A DNA stretch of 64,000 nt. Origin: Vibrio chagasii. Lineage in GTDB: Bacteria; Pseudomonadota; Gammaproteobacteria; Enterobacterales; Vibrionaceae. Every line of letters begins with the position of its first letter. The stretch's first letter is position 1. The notes under the pieces were generated by a model. It was not told the origin of the DNA. It did no database searches and saw only the letters and a list, made by a program, of their open reading frames with translations. Positions 1-8,557 of this stretch are shown here, piece after piece. Location of the stretch: positions 1,674,001 through 1,738,000 of the forward strand of contig NZ_AP025466.1 in the NCBI RefSeq assembly GCF_024347355.1, read 5' to 3'. Made by a program: the position numbers and the translations under genes.

Positions 1-587
1 TTTTTGTGCCTGCTTGTTCATTCTTCCGACCGCACTGCGCATAACTAATGCACCTTACTTCACGCCAAGATTAATATTACTTCTGCAACCCAGTTAGAAA
101 TGATTGTTCAAACTCCCGGATGAAGGGAGCAATCACTCTATCTTGCTCCGTTAACGTAGCTGTATAGCATTGTAAGGCTATACTTAAATTACGTGCTACC
201 AGTCGAGGTAGTAGTAATAAAAGCCTCTTAAATTGCTGTGTAGTCTGTTTACGCAGGGCTCAACTTCTAGAGCATGGAGAGTGTGGGATAGGGTGAGTAT
301 TGTTGCTTTGTTTCATGATGTTGACCGTCTTACCGGATCACTCAAATCAAGTTAAAAATAGTTCAAGCATTCGTTTGCTTTGTAAGTTTGTTCATTTTCA
401 TATTCAACTATTTTTTAATTTTGCTCTCGAAATAAATAAATTAATGACTAAGGTCAACTTAATTGTGTTGATTTGGTGATTTTTTCAAAACAAAAGTTGA
501 AAGATTCAAAAATTATTGAATAATGGGCTTAACTAAAATTGAAGTAAACACTTCATCTAATTCGTACTGAAACAGGATCCATATCCA
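1..587. other. Intergenic region upstream of ackA
   Basis: No open reading frame or RNA gene is supported here. The last 200 bases are AT-rich, as expected for a promoter region, and an AGGA ribosome-binding sequence lies about 11 bases before the ackA start. I cannot place a specific regulator site. Confidence 0.5.
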
Positions 588-1781
588 ATGTCTAATTCGT
601 TTGTTCTGGTTATTAACTCGGGTAGTTCATCCCTAAAATTTGCTGTCATTGATTCTGTTTCTGGTGAAGCAGTGTTGAGTGGCTTAGGGGAGTGTTTTGG
701 TCTTGAAGATGCTCGTATGAGCTGGAAATACCAAGGCGAGAAAACTGAAATTGCTATTCAGGGTGAAGGTAGCCACCACAAGATTGCTATTGGCAAATTG
801 GTAGGCCTGATGGAAGACCTTGGTTTCACGGCAGATATCGTGGCTATCGGTCACCGTATCGTTCACGGCGGTGAGAAGTTCACTCAAACGGTTCGCATTA
901 CTGAAGAAGTAACGAACGAGATTGAAAGCCTATCTGATCTTGCTCCACTTCATAACCCAGCAGGTGCTATCGGCATCCGCGCTGCGATTGAAGCTTTCCC
1001 TTCTCTGCCTCAGTTCGCTGTATTTGATACGGCTTTCCACCAAACAATGCCACAACGCGCATTTACTGGTGCAATCGCTAAAGAACTATACACAGACTTC
1101 GGTGTACGTCGTTACGGCTTCCACGGTACTAGCCACTACTTCGTAAGCCGTGAAGCTGCGAAGATGCTAAACAAGCCTGTTGAAGAATCTAGCTTCATCT
1201 CTGTTCACCTAGGTAACGGCGCATCAGTATGTGCTATCAAAGACGGTAACAGTGTTGATACGTCAATGGGTTTCACACCACTTTCTGGCCTTATGATGGG
1301 TACACGTTGTGGTGACTTAGACCCAGGCATCATTGAATACCTTCTTAAGAAAGGTTGGTCACAAGAGCAAGTCTTCAACTCTCTTAACAAGGAGTCTGGC
1401 TTCCTAGGTGTGTCTGGTCTTACGAGCGATGCTCGTGGCATTTTAGAAGCTATGGAAGAGGGTCATGAAGGCGCTAAGCTGGCTTTCGAAGTATTCACAT
1501 ACCGTGTAGCTAAATACGTTGCTTCTTACCTTGCAACACTAGATTCTCTAGACGGCATCATCTTCACAGGTGGTATCGGTGAGAACTCTCTACCAATCCG
1601 TCGTGAGATCCTTAAAAACCTTAAGATCCTAGGTTTTGTTGAAGATGTTGCTGGTAACGAATCTGCTCGCTTTGGCGCAGACGGCATCATCGCTAAGTCT
1701 GAGATGCTAGATGCAGTAGCAATGGTTATCCCAACCAACGAAGAGTTCGTGATTGCTCAACAGTCGGTAGAGCTTCTGTAA
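588..1781 (+). CDS. ackA: Acetate kinase
   Basis: Acetate kinase interconverts acetyl phosphate + ADP and acetate + ATP in the cytoplasm. The 397-residue length is normal for the family. Visible family motifs in order: the N-terminal VINSGSSSLK phosphate-binding segment, GHRIVHGG, FDTAFHQTMP, HLGNGASVCAI, MGTRCGDLDPG and the C-terminal FTGGIGENS. No pta (phosphotransacetylase) gene is adjacent, unlike the usual ackA-pta operon, so this may be a second or stand-alone acetate kinase of a vibrio; that is inference. It ends at a strong terminator. A partial copy of its 3' end and terminator lies about 5 kb downstream. Confidence 0.97.
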   Translation: MSNSFVLVINSGSSSLKFAVIDSVSGEAVLSGLGECFGLEDARMSWKYQGEKTEIAIQGEGSHHKIAIGKLVGLMEDLGFTADIVAIGHRIVHGGEKFTQTVRITEEVTNEIESLSDLAPLHNPAGAIGIRAAIEAFPSLPQFAVFDTAFHQTMPQRAFTGAIAKELYTDFGVRRYGFHGTSHYFVSREAAKMLNKPVEESSFISVHLGNGASVCAIKDGNSVDTSMGFTPLSGLMMGTRCGDLDPGIIEYLLKKGWSQEQVFNSLNKESGFLGVSGLTSDARGILEAMEEGHEGAKLAFEVFTYRVAKYVASYLATLDSLDGIIFTGGIGENSLPIRREILKNLKILGFVEDVAGNESARFGADGIIAKSEMLDAVAMVIPTNEEFVIAQQSVELL

Positions 1782-1803
1782 TTTAGCTTAAAACTAAATA
1801 CTG

Positions 1804-1832
1804 AAAAGCGAGCCCAAGTGGCTCGCTTTTTT
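1804..1832 (+). terminator. Rho-independent terminator of ackA
   Basis: Stem GCGAGCC / GGCTCGC with loop CAAGT followed by six T. It is repeated almost base for base at 6883-6911. Confidence 0.93.
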
Positions 1833-1842
1833 GTTTTAAATG

Positions 1843-2247
1843 TTGGATAGGCTTATCGCTAAATACCTAAACCGAAAGCAGCCATCGTTAGATGCTTTGT
1901 TGTCTGGGAATCACTTTCAGACTCTTCTAGACAGCTAGCCAATCGTGACTTACTTCTGCCTAGAAATGTGTTACACCTTTTGCTTATTTCTATCTTGTTT
2001 ATGGGTTTATACCCAACAAAAATTTTCTGATGCCACAACTGTCAAAGTAATTAGGCGCAGAGCGATCTAAATCGCTGGCAGCTCTAGAACTACCACGTCC
2101 TCAGATGTGCTAATACTGTCTGTATTCGTGTTAATTTGTTCACCAGAAGTTTTATTGATACACGCGCCCAATTAATCAGGCACGTGTACTTATGGAGTTC
2201 AGAAAACAATGAGCAAACTAAGATTAAAGTGTCGTTAGTTTGGGTGT
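1843..2247. other. Intergenic region between ackA and the FAH-family gene
   Basis: No convincing gene. It separates two convergent genes. I see no clear terminator for the minus-strand gene and no repeat other than the one described downstream of the module. Confidence 0.5.
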
Positions 2248-3378
2248 CTAGTTGATAATATCGATGTCTATGCTTCCCAAATAGGTGCCGGTTAGCTGCA
2301 CCTTATCGCCAGCTTGCAAGTAACTTTTGTTATCAAAGCTTTCCTCGATGTATTGCTCCAGAATATAGTCTACAGGACCTGAATCTAAGAATGAAAAGGT
2401 TGCGAACCACTTGATGGATTTGGATATTCTGTAACCCCATCCTGGAGTGTTGTAAACGACACCCGCTGGGGTACCTGTCACGAGATTTTGGTTTGGGTTA
2501 ATCCCTTGTTGACCGAATAACGTGACGTCTTGACCTTGATATCGCCAGATAGGCTGCTCACCCTTTTCTAGAATCATTTCAATCAGAGATTTGGGCTCAC
2601 GAATCATTTCAGAGGCAGCGGTTTGTTGGCGCTGCTCACCATTGACATAGGTGGTTAGCGACACGCTCTTTAAGAAGGAGTTCCAATCTTTGGGAACCAC
2701 AATGTAAGGTCCGGTTGGGAAGCGTGATTGTCCACTTTTCGCATCACTAAATCCATGACCTGATGTAACGTTGTCGACATCAATCTTCCGCAACAGCTCC
2801 GCTCTGTCAGTAAAGTCACCACATACAAATAGCCCCGCATAACCATCGCTTTGTTTAGGGCTAACTATAGGTTTAACCCACCTCATACACAGCTCTACCT
2901 CGTAATCCAGAAGTACATTCTTTTGGTAGCGGATCTTAGTGTGGTTTGGTGTTGGCTTGGAAAACTTAGGAAATAGGAAGACTTCGTCAATATCTGCTTC
3001 TTCTCCGTGCTCTAAGTAGTTAGTGCCTGCTGCGATATGCTCAGATCCTTGCCCGCCTGCTGCGAGTAGTTGTTTGTAGTCTAGGGATGTAACTGGGAGG
3101 TCGTAATGTACGTCAGACAAAGTGCTATAGCCGTATCGGTCGATAAAGCTTAGTGCTTCGCTCGGGTAATAGTCAAAATGTTCACTTAGATTGATCGCTT
3201 TTACACTTTTTCCCGTAGATTCAGTGACTAAATACGTATGGGTTTGACCTGATGGGTTGAGTGCTTGTGCGAGTGTAAGGGCAACGTCAGAGGGCGCGAT
3301 TTCCGTCGAATGAGCATAATTGATTGACGACAAAGCGAATAGTGCTGTGAAACTGATTAGTTTTGGTGATACTTTCAT
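2248..3378 (-). CDS. Exported fumarylacetoacetate hydrolase (FAH) family protein
   Basis: The 376-residue product starts at the second ATG (3378), which has a GGAG ribosome-binding site and begins a clean signal peptide ending at about NYAHS; an ATG 30 bases upstream lacks this. The mature part resembles the FAH fold: GTNYLEHGEE, the acidic metal-site segment LDYEVELCMRW, GPYIVVPKDW and VTGTPAGV match the family's H..E, D.E.E, GP and TGTP.GV motifs. Most FAH enzymes are cytoplasmic C-C hydrolases; export to the periplasm is unusual, and the substrate is unknown. It is divergent from a two-component pair and shares their promoter region, suggesting joint regulation. Confidence 0.75.
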   Translation of the reverse strand: MKVSPKLISFTALFALSSINYAHSTEIAPSDVALTLAQALNPSGQTHTYLVTESTGKSVKAINLSEHFDYYPSEALSFIDRYGYSTLSDVHYDLPVTSLDYKQLLAAGGQGSEHIAAGTNYLEHGEEADIDEVFLFPKFSKPTPNHTKIRYQKNVLLDYEVELCMRWVKPIVSPKQSDGYAGLFVCGDFTDRAELLRKIDVDNVTSGHGFSDAKSGQSRFPTGPYIVVPKDWNSFLKSVSLTTYVNGEQRQQTAASEMIREPKSLIEMILEKGEQPIWRYQGQDVTLFGQQGINPNQNLVTGTPAGVVYNTPGWGYRISKSIKWFATFSFLDSGPVDYILEQYIEESFDNKSYLQAGDKVQLTGTYLGSIDIDIIN

Positions 3379-3423
3379 TTTAACTCTCCGTTTGGTTGAT
3401 GTGATCACATTACGCTTGCCAAT

Positions 3424-3439
3424 GTCACAATTACGTCAC
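3424..3439 (-). promoter_or_regulatory. Candidate response-regulator box between the FAH gene and the two-component operon
   Basis: On the minus strand two GTGAC half-sites start 11 bases apart, one helical turn as favoured by OmpR/PhoB-type regulators. The same arrangement occurs at 5368-5383 before the DUF2860 gene. The assignment is inference. Confidence 0.5.
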
Positions 3440-3481
3440 CAATCTTCGAGCTAATACAGTAGTCATTGAAAAGGAAATTAC

Positions 3482-4144
3482 ATGAGAATACTTGTCGCGG
3501 AAGACAACCACGCAACCGCAGCTAATTTAGGTGATTATTTAGAGCTCTTTGGTCACGATATTGACTTTGCGTATAATGGGCAGGCCGCTATTCAATTGTT
3601 AGATGAGTCGCGATTTGATCTGATAATATTGGATATTATGATGCCAGTAATGAACGGCTTAACGGCTTGTAGTGCTATTCGTGCGGGTCGTCACGCTGAT
3701 ATACCCATTATCTTTTTGACTGCGAGAGATACACTTGAGGATAAATTAGCAGGCTTCAAAGCCGGCGCTGATGACTACTTGGTGAAGCCGTTTGAGTTAC
3801 AAGAGTTGCACGCTAGAGTCGAAGCACTCGAGGCGAGAAATCAACGCCGCTTAAGTCCAGAGTTTCGATACGGCGCTTTGGTTTACGATGTCGGTACCGA
3901 TACTGTCACGGCTAATGATGAAACACTTGCTCTAGACCCAACTCAAAAACGTATCGTTTGCTTACTCATAAAAAAAGCCCCCAAACTCGTCGATAATCAA
4001 GACATTGCGTACCAAATCTGGAAAGGCGATGAGCCCGAAGAAACGAGCGCATTACGCACTCAAATATACCGCCTGAGAAAGGCATTGCCAGAAGGGATAC
4101 TCGTTACAGAGCGTGGTAGAGGGTATCGACTTAATGCTGTTTAA
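3482..4144 (+). CDS. OmpR-family response regulator
   Basis: A 220-residue response regulator. The receiver domain (about 1-115) has the acidic pocket E7-D8, phospho-acceptor D51 in LIILDIMMP, T80 and K102 in DYLVKPFE. A C-terminal winged helix (about 130-218) ends in the typical ERGRGYRLNAV. It overlaps the sensor kinase gene by 11 bases, so the two are translationally coupled. The likely targets are the adjacent exported FAH protein and the DUF2860 outer-membrane protein, because both promoters share a direct repeat. The closest named system cannot be told from sequence alone. Confidence 0.93.
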   Translation: MRILVAEDNHATAANLGDYLELFGHDIDFAYNGQAAIQLLDESRFDLIILDIMMPVMNGLTACSAIRAGRHADIPIIFLTARDTLEDKLAGFKAGADDYLVKPFELQELHARVEALEARNQRRLSPEFRYGALVYDVGTDTVTANDETLALDPTQKRIVCLLIKKAPKLVDNQDIAYQIWKGDEPEETSALRTQIYRLRKALPEGILVTERGRGYRLNAV

Positions 4145-5348
4145 TGTGAAACGCTCATTGAGACAATGGTACTTTGGTCACCTTCGGCATCAAGTTTTTA
4201 CCGTAATGTCGGCATTGATGTTGCTGGTGGTCATTGCGATAGGAGTGATTGCGTGGGCGGCTACTGAAATAGCCGCCGACAGTTTTATCAACCAACGCGT
4301 AAAGTTACTACAACAACAATGGATACAAACATCCTTAATGGCCAGCGAGTGGACTAGCCCTGAAGATAATTTCCTTGCCGTCTACCAATTTGAAGATGAT
4401 AACAAACCGAGTTTTCTTGAAAGCATAACAAACTTAGGGATAGAAGAATTTGAGCTTAGCGATGCTCATACGGTGACTTTTATGTCACCGTTTCAACAAC
4501 AGTGGCTTCACTTTGTCTATTACCCTGAACTGGATCCTCAAATGGTCGATTATGGCGAAGGAGTGATGGCTTATGTTGGGTACATGATGGTCGTTGTGTT
4601 TGCTTTAGGACTGGTTGTTGCTCACTTACTGTCAGGTTATTTTAGCGGTCCAATTGACCTTTTGGTCCATCAAATTCAACATCCATCTGATAACATTAAT
4701 GATAGTGCCATTTCGTCGCGCAAAGATGAAATAGGGGCACTGTATCGGACTTATCACCAAGCCTATTCTAGGATTCAATTCTTTTTGAAGCGAGAGCAAC
4801 AGTTTACTCGCTTTGCCAGCCATGAATTACGAACGCCGGTCAATGTGATTCTCGGCGCGACCGATCTTCTACAAATCGCAGAAGTTAATGATAAAAAACG
4901 GCAAATAATTAGTCGTATTCAAGTCGCAAACAAAGAGATGGATAACTTGATCAATACCTTTTTGTTACTTGGCAGGGAAGAAAAGGGGATCCAGCCTAAA
5001 AAGTCACTACAGGCAGTCATTAACGAAACGATCGAGCAGCATCACTTTTTGTTCTCTGGTCGAAGTATCCAACTAGAACAAGTTTTGCGCTCGGATGTTG
5101 AAGTAGAAAGTTACTTTGCAAAGGTCATTGTCGCGAACCTTATCCGTAATGCGATGAGTTATACCGATTGCTATGTATCCATCCATTTAAAAGGGCGGCG
5201 ACTTGTGATTGGAAATGATGTTAGGGAACACGATGGGCAAGGCTTTGGTCATGGAGATGAAATTATTTCAGCGGTCTGTAAGAGTGCCAACTGGCGCTAT
5301 CATTTGTCGGTGACATCTCACAAAGCTAAAGCTGTGGTTTATTTTTAA
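4134..5348 (+). CDS. Membrane sensor histidine kinase
   Basis: The start at 4134 (GAGGG ribosome-binding site, overlapping the regulator's stop codon) is preferred over a GTG 21 bases upstream; this gives 404 residues. Two membrane segments (about 22-45 and 148-170) bracket a periplasmic sensing loop of about 100 residues. A HAMP-like stretch is followed by the H-box FTRFASHELRTP with H230 as the predicted phosphorylated residue. The N-box NLIRNAMSYT is present, but the C-terminal ATP lid/G-box region is short and weakly conserved (DGQGFGHGDEI), so catalytic strength is uncertain. It pairs with the upstream regulator. The signal sensed is unknown. Confidence 0.92.
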   Translation: MLFNVKRSLRQWYFGHLRHQVFTVMSALMLLVVIAIGVIAWAATEIAADSFINQRVKLLQQQWIQTSLMASEWTSPEDNFLAVYQFEDDNKPSFLESITNLGIEEFELSDAHTVTFMSPFQQQWLHFVYYPELDPQMVDYGEGVMAYVGYMMVVVFALGLVVAHLLSGYFSGPIDLLVHQIQHPSDNINDSAISSRKDEIGALYRTYHQAYSRIQFFLKREQQFTRFASHELRTPVNVILGATDLLQIAEVNDKKRQIISRIQVANKEMDNLINTFLLLGREEKGIQPKKSLQAVINETIEQHHFLFSGRSIQLEQVLRSDVEVESYFAKVIVANLIRNAMSYTDCYVSIHLKGRRLVIGNDVREHDGQGFGHGDEIISAVCKSANWRYHLSVTSHKAKAVVYF

Positions 5349-5367
5349 ATAAGTTAACCGGTGAGTT

Positions 5368-5383
5368 GTGACTTTGTTGTGAC
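5368..5383 (+). promoter_or_regulatory. Candidate response-regulator box before the DUF2860 gene
   Basis: Two direct GTGAC half-sites start exactly 11 bases apart, matching the spacing and sequence at 3424-3439. It lies about 50 bases before the gene start, a usual activator position. Confidence 0.5.
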
Positions 5384-5430
5384 ACAAGTCTAAGTAGAGT
5401 CTGACTATCAAAGCACATAAGGATAGTACG

Positions 5431-6471
5431 ATGATTCACTCAAACTTGTTAGTTCACCCAGTTTTATTTACGCCTTCGTTGAGTCTTATGCAGAGAAACA
5501 AGGTGACCATGTCATTCTCACTAAAAGGTTACCTTAAGCTGTTAGCAGTTGGATGCGTGTTGGCTAGTTCTACAGTGTATGCAGAAGAACACAGCACTGT
5601 TGGCTTTCATGGTAGTGTCAGTCTTTTTACGGGGGTAGATGGTACTAACTCGGTGATGGATACCGAGTCCCAAGCTAAAATTACTGACTATTCAGGTTCT
5701 CAAGAACGTCAGAATGAAGCGGTTGTTATTCCGTTTTGGGATCTTAACTATCGTTTTGATGATTCAAATGAAGTGTATTTTAAAACCGATATTGTTGGAA
5801 TGGCGAGCGACTTTTACACGCAAGCTGGATATCGTCATTATTTGACTGACGGCTCAAATATAGCGATTGGTGTGGTGCCGGGGTTGTTGGAGAAAGAAGT
5901 CTGGAAAAACCCATATCAGTTGCAATCAGATAGAACGACGACAAACGCTGCTGTGCAAGGTCTTGTTTTGAATTATGACCGAGTTTTGGGTTCAGATTGG
6001 TCTCTTGAATTAGCTCACGGGAAGTATTCTTTAGACCAAGAAGACAGCCTAGCAGCGCTCGATAGAAATTCGAATCTTAGCTATGTCGAACTAAATTACA
6101 TGACTGACTTAAGTGAATCATGGGGAGTCGAGTGGTTGATCAATTATCTAGATGTTGATGCCTCTGGCTCGGCATTAAAGAGCCAGCGTATTAGTACCGA
6201 AGCTGAATTTCAACTAAGAAACGGGCGACACATTACAATGCTAGCGGGCAGCGTTGGACTTCAAAAATTTGATGACACAAACCCTCTCTGGAAGCGAACT
6301 CGAGAAGATACGAAGTTAGGTGTGTCAGCGACATACATATATGCGATGCCATTTGATTGGAAGAATACACTTTTCATTGCGAGAGGTGGGTGGGACATCA
6401 CTGACGCTAATATTGATTTCTATGACCATGATGAATACTTGGTGACTTTAGGAATGCAATATCAATTCTGA
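5431..6471 (+). CDS. DUF2860-like outer-membrane protein
   Basis: The protein has an N-terminal signal peptide ending near SSTVYAEE and then alternating amphipathic strands ending in a C-terminal aromatic (GMQYQF), typical of outer-membrane beta barrels. It resembles the vibrio DUF2860 family; transport specificity is unknown. Two starts are possible: 5431 (AAGGA ribosome-binding site, 346 residues with a long leader) or 5509 (320 residues with a standard-length signal peptide). It follows the kinase gene with its own promoter region carrying the GTGAC direct repeat, and ends at a clear terminator. Confidence 0.72.
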   Translation: MIHSNLLVHPVLFTPSLSLMQRNKVTMSFSLKGYLKLLAVGCVLASSTVYAEEHSTVGFHGSVSLFTGVDGTNSVMDTESQAKITDYSGSQERQNEAVVIPFWDLNYRFDDSNEVYFKTDIVGMASDFYTQAGYRHYLTDGSNIAIGVVPGLLEKEVWKNPYQLQSDRTTTNAAVQGLVLNYDRVLGSDWSLELAHGKYSLDQEDSLAALDRNSNLSYVELNYMTDLSESWGVEWLINYLDVDASGSALKSQRISTEAEFQLRNGRHITMLAGSVGLQKFDDTNPLWKRTREDTKLGVSATYIYAMPFDWKNTLFIARGGWDITDANIDFYDHDEYLVTLGMQYQF

Positions 6472-6492
6472 AAAGCCAACGTATTTAAAGTG

Positions 6493-6536
6493 GGTAAATG
6501 GCACTGATGCTTCTTCAGTTTCATTTACCTTTTTTA
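6493..6536 (+). terminator. Terminator of the DUF2860 gene
   Basis: Arms GGTAAATG / CATTTACC with a second inner pairing, followed by seven T. Confidence 0.85.
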
Positions 6537-6785
6537 TGATTTTGATAGAGAAGGTTACTCGCCGTGTTTTGACTCTTCCATAGCGAATCTAGAGTGACTC
6601 TAACTTATTGGCTATCCAAAGGTTAGGGCGCCCTTTGCAAACTATGTCTGGGCCTTTAGATGAGCAGCCCAGTGTCGTGGATGGGTGAGTTTGTACACTA
6701 GATTGTAGGCTTTGTTGTAATAGAAGTAATCCGTTAAATGCTAATTTAGAAAAATCACTGTCATGCTTCTGTCCAACTCCGTGTT

Positions 6786-6917
6786 AGTAGATGCAATACT
6801 AATAGGTTGCCAACCAATGAAGAGTTTGTGATTGCTCAGCAATCGGTAGAGCTTCTGTAATTTAGCCTAATACTAAATACTGAAAAGCGAGCCCAAGTGG
6901 CTCGCTTTTTTGTTTTA
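6786..6917 (+). pseudogene. Duplicated 3' end of ackA with its terminator
   Basis: This stretch repeats the last part of ackA. From about 6810 it reads the codons for the C-terminal TNEEFVIAQQSVELL, then the stop, the short spacer and the GCGAGCC / GGCTCGC terminator, with only scattered substitutions against 1732-1838. Homology upstream (6786-6810) is weaker and contains an indel. No start or body of a gene is attached, so it is a non-functional fragment that may still work as a terminator. Confidence 0.9.
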
Positions 6918-6967
6918 TAGCTAGAGAACGGAGATTAAAATAGGCTTCTTGGCATTGAGTGGCTGCT

Positions 6968-7807
6968 TTATGTTTGTGTAACGAATCGCTCTGCTGCCCT
7001 CAGCCCCATTTGGTAACCGGCTTCAAGTTTGTCTTTATCTGTGGTTAATCTTCCGACAGCAAAACTATCGTCCGGCACGATGACCTTAATGGTGCAATCG
7101 TGAGGTGGGTTCTCAATAAACTCTAAGGTTTGATTGTATTGTTCTGCACGCGTGATCATGGCCTCAGCCAGTTGAGGTGTCTCTTTCATTAGGCGACGTA
7201 AGAGCCAAGGTGCTTTCGGTGGGCGCTTTTTGTAACCCTGCTTTTGCGAGAGGATCACCGTGATCTGTTTCGCCCCTTGTTTATAAGCCTCAATCACGGG
7301 AATGGAATCGACCACTCCACCGTCTATCATCTTTTTACCATTTACTCTCAGAGGCGTGCGGTAGGCCATAGGGACAGAGCAGGACGCTTTGAGGAGTTCT
7401 TCTAGGTTACTCTTTTCACCCTGCGTGTAGAGCGGCTAACCGGTTTCAACGTCCGTGGTCACGACTTGAAAGGGGAGCGGCTGTTTATCGAAGGCTTCCA
7501 TATCGTATGGATAGTGCTGTGCGATATGATCCCAAAGCCAGTCGAGGTCAAGCAAGTGTCCACCTTTGGCAAACTTCTTGAAGTTAATAAACTCGGGTTG
7601 GCATGAGTAGTCGGAAATAATGGTATAGGTTCGGCCGCGTTGGTTAGATAACCAAGAGGCTAAATTGGTTGAGCCCGCAGAGACGCCGATGCAGAAGTCG
7701 AACGGGTTGTATTGGTGGTCGATAAAGCCATCTAGTACCCCAGCGGCAAAGATGCCACGCATTGCACCACCTTCTACAACTAGGGCATGTTTTGATTTTA
7801 GTGTCAT
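6968..7807 (-). pseudogene. Patatin-like phospholipase (YjjU-type), broken by an amber codon
   Basis: The two halves form one 279-codon reading frame in the same phase, interrupted only by TAG at 7436-7438, where a CAG (Gln) codon is the one-base neighbour. The N-terminal half has the oxyanion segment VEGGAMRGIFAAGVL and the nucleophile elbow GVSAG; the C-terminal half has the catalytic Asp in MIDGGVVDSIP. These are the patatin Ser-Asp dyad motifs of YjjU-like lipid acyl hydrolases. The rest of the gene is undamaged, so the lesion is recent, or the codon is suppressed, or it is a sequencing error. Confidence 0.85.
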
Positions 7808-7894
7808 TTGATTATGGACTCCCTAACTCTTATAGATGCATATCCTTTCACTGTTATTAATACTAGATAAATGGTCGGATGTGTAGGCTAACCA

Positions 7895-8455
7895 TTATTT
7901 TACAGGGTAGTGAATTACGTTATGGAACATCGCATTGTCTTCACCGAGGTTCTTATATCCGTGCTTTTGGTTAGCATTAAAGCGAACGGCTTGCCCTGCT
8001 TGTAATGTTTGCCATTCACCATCAAAAAGCACGGCCATCTCTCCTGAGATACATAATATGTGCTCGGTAACGCCAGTGTTATGCGGGTCGGATTCATGTT
8101 GATAGCCAGGTGCGAGGGTTAGCTCGAAGATCTCAAACCCTAATGCTTCCTCAAAAGGAAATAATAAGCTGACGAAGAAACCAACGTTATATTCCTCACG
8201 CCTTAACTCGTTTGCATCTCTGAATAAACTCGTCAGCTCATTGTTCGAACTTTCTGTGATGAAACTGGAAAATGACACTTCAAACCCAGATGCGATCTGC
8301 CAGAGCTTAGCGACGGTTGGGCTGGACTCCCCACGTTCAATTTGACCTAACATCGCTTTACTTACGCCTGTCGCTTTTGCTGCTTTATCTAGGCTCCAGC
8401 CCTTTTCTTGGCGTAGGCGTTTTAAGTTAGTGCCGACTTTAATTTCTGTTTGCAT
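7895..8455 (-). CDS. XRE-family regulator with C-terminal cupin domain
   Basis: A 186-residue regulator. The helix-turn-helix (about 8-62, LKRLRQEKGWSLDKAAKATG) is followed by a cupin sensor domain (about 105-183). It is transcribed divergently from a BenE-type transporter gene, and two related palindromes lie between them, so it probably controls the transporter and itself. The ligand is unknown; benzoate or a related aromatic acid is an inference from the neighbour. Confidence 0.9.
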   Translation of the reverse strand: MQTEIKVGTNLKRLRQEKGWSLDKAAKATGVSKAMLGQIERGESSPTVAKLWQIASGFEVSFSSFITESSNNELTSLFRDANELRREEYNVGFFVSLLFPFEEALGFEIFELTLAPGYQHESDPHNTGVTEHILCISGEMAVLFDGEWQTLQAGQAVRFNANQKHGYKNLGEDNAMFHNVIHYPVK

Positions 8456-8486
8456 ACTTTTTCTACAAGATTTTTTCTATAAATAG

Positions 8487-8508
8487 CTTGTGCGTTATAG
8501 CGCACAAG
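8487..8508. promoter_or_regulatory. Operator-like palindrome 1 of the XRE-cupin/benE intergenic region
   Basis: Arms CTTGTGCG and CGCACAAG flank TTATAG, with only one mismatched pair overall. It lies about 30 bases from the regulator start. Confidence 0.7.
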
Positions 8509-8523
8509 TGCTAGGTTTAGCTT

Positions 8524-8545
8524 ATGGACGTTATAACGCACATAG
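8524..8545. promoter_or_regulatory. Operator-like palindrome 2 of the XRE-cupin/benE intergenic region
   Basis: The centre CGTTATAACG is a perfect palindrome. On the minus strand it reads TGTGCGTTATA, identical to half of palindrome 1, so the same protein probably binds both. It lies just upstream of the benE start and would block its promoter if bound by a repressor. Confidence 0.7.
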
Positions 8546-8557
8546 GAACAAAATAAC

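Noticed and set aside
3399..3410. Perfect 12-bp palindrome ATGTGATCACAT as a CRP site
   Set aside because: The two half-sites TGTGA and TCACA overlap instead of having six bases between them, so it does not fit CRP spacing. It lies in the leader of the FAH gene and may be chance.
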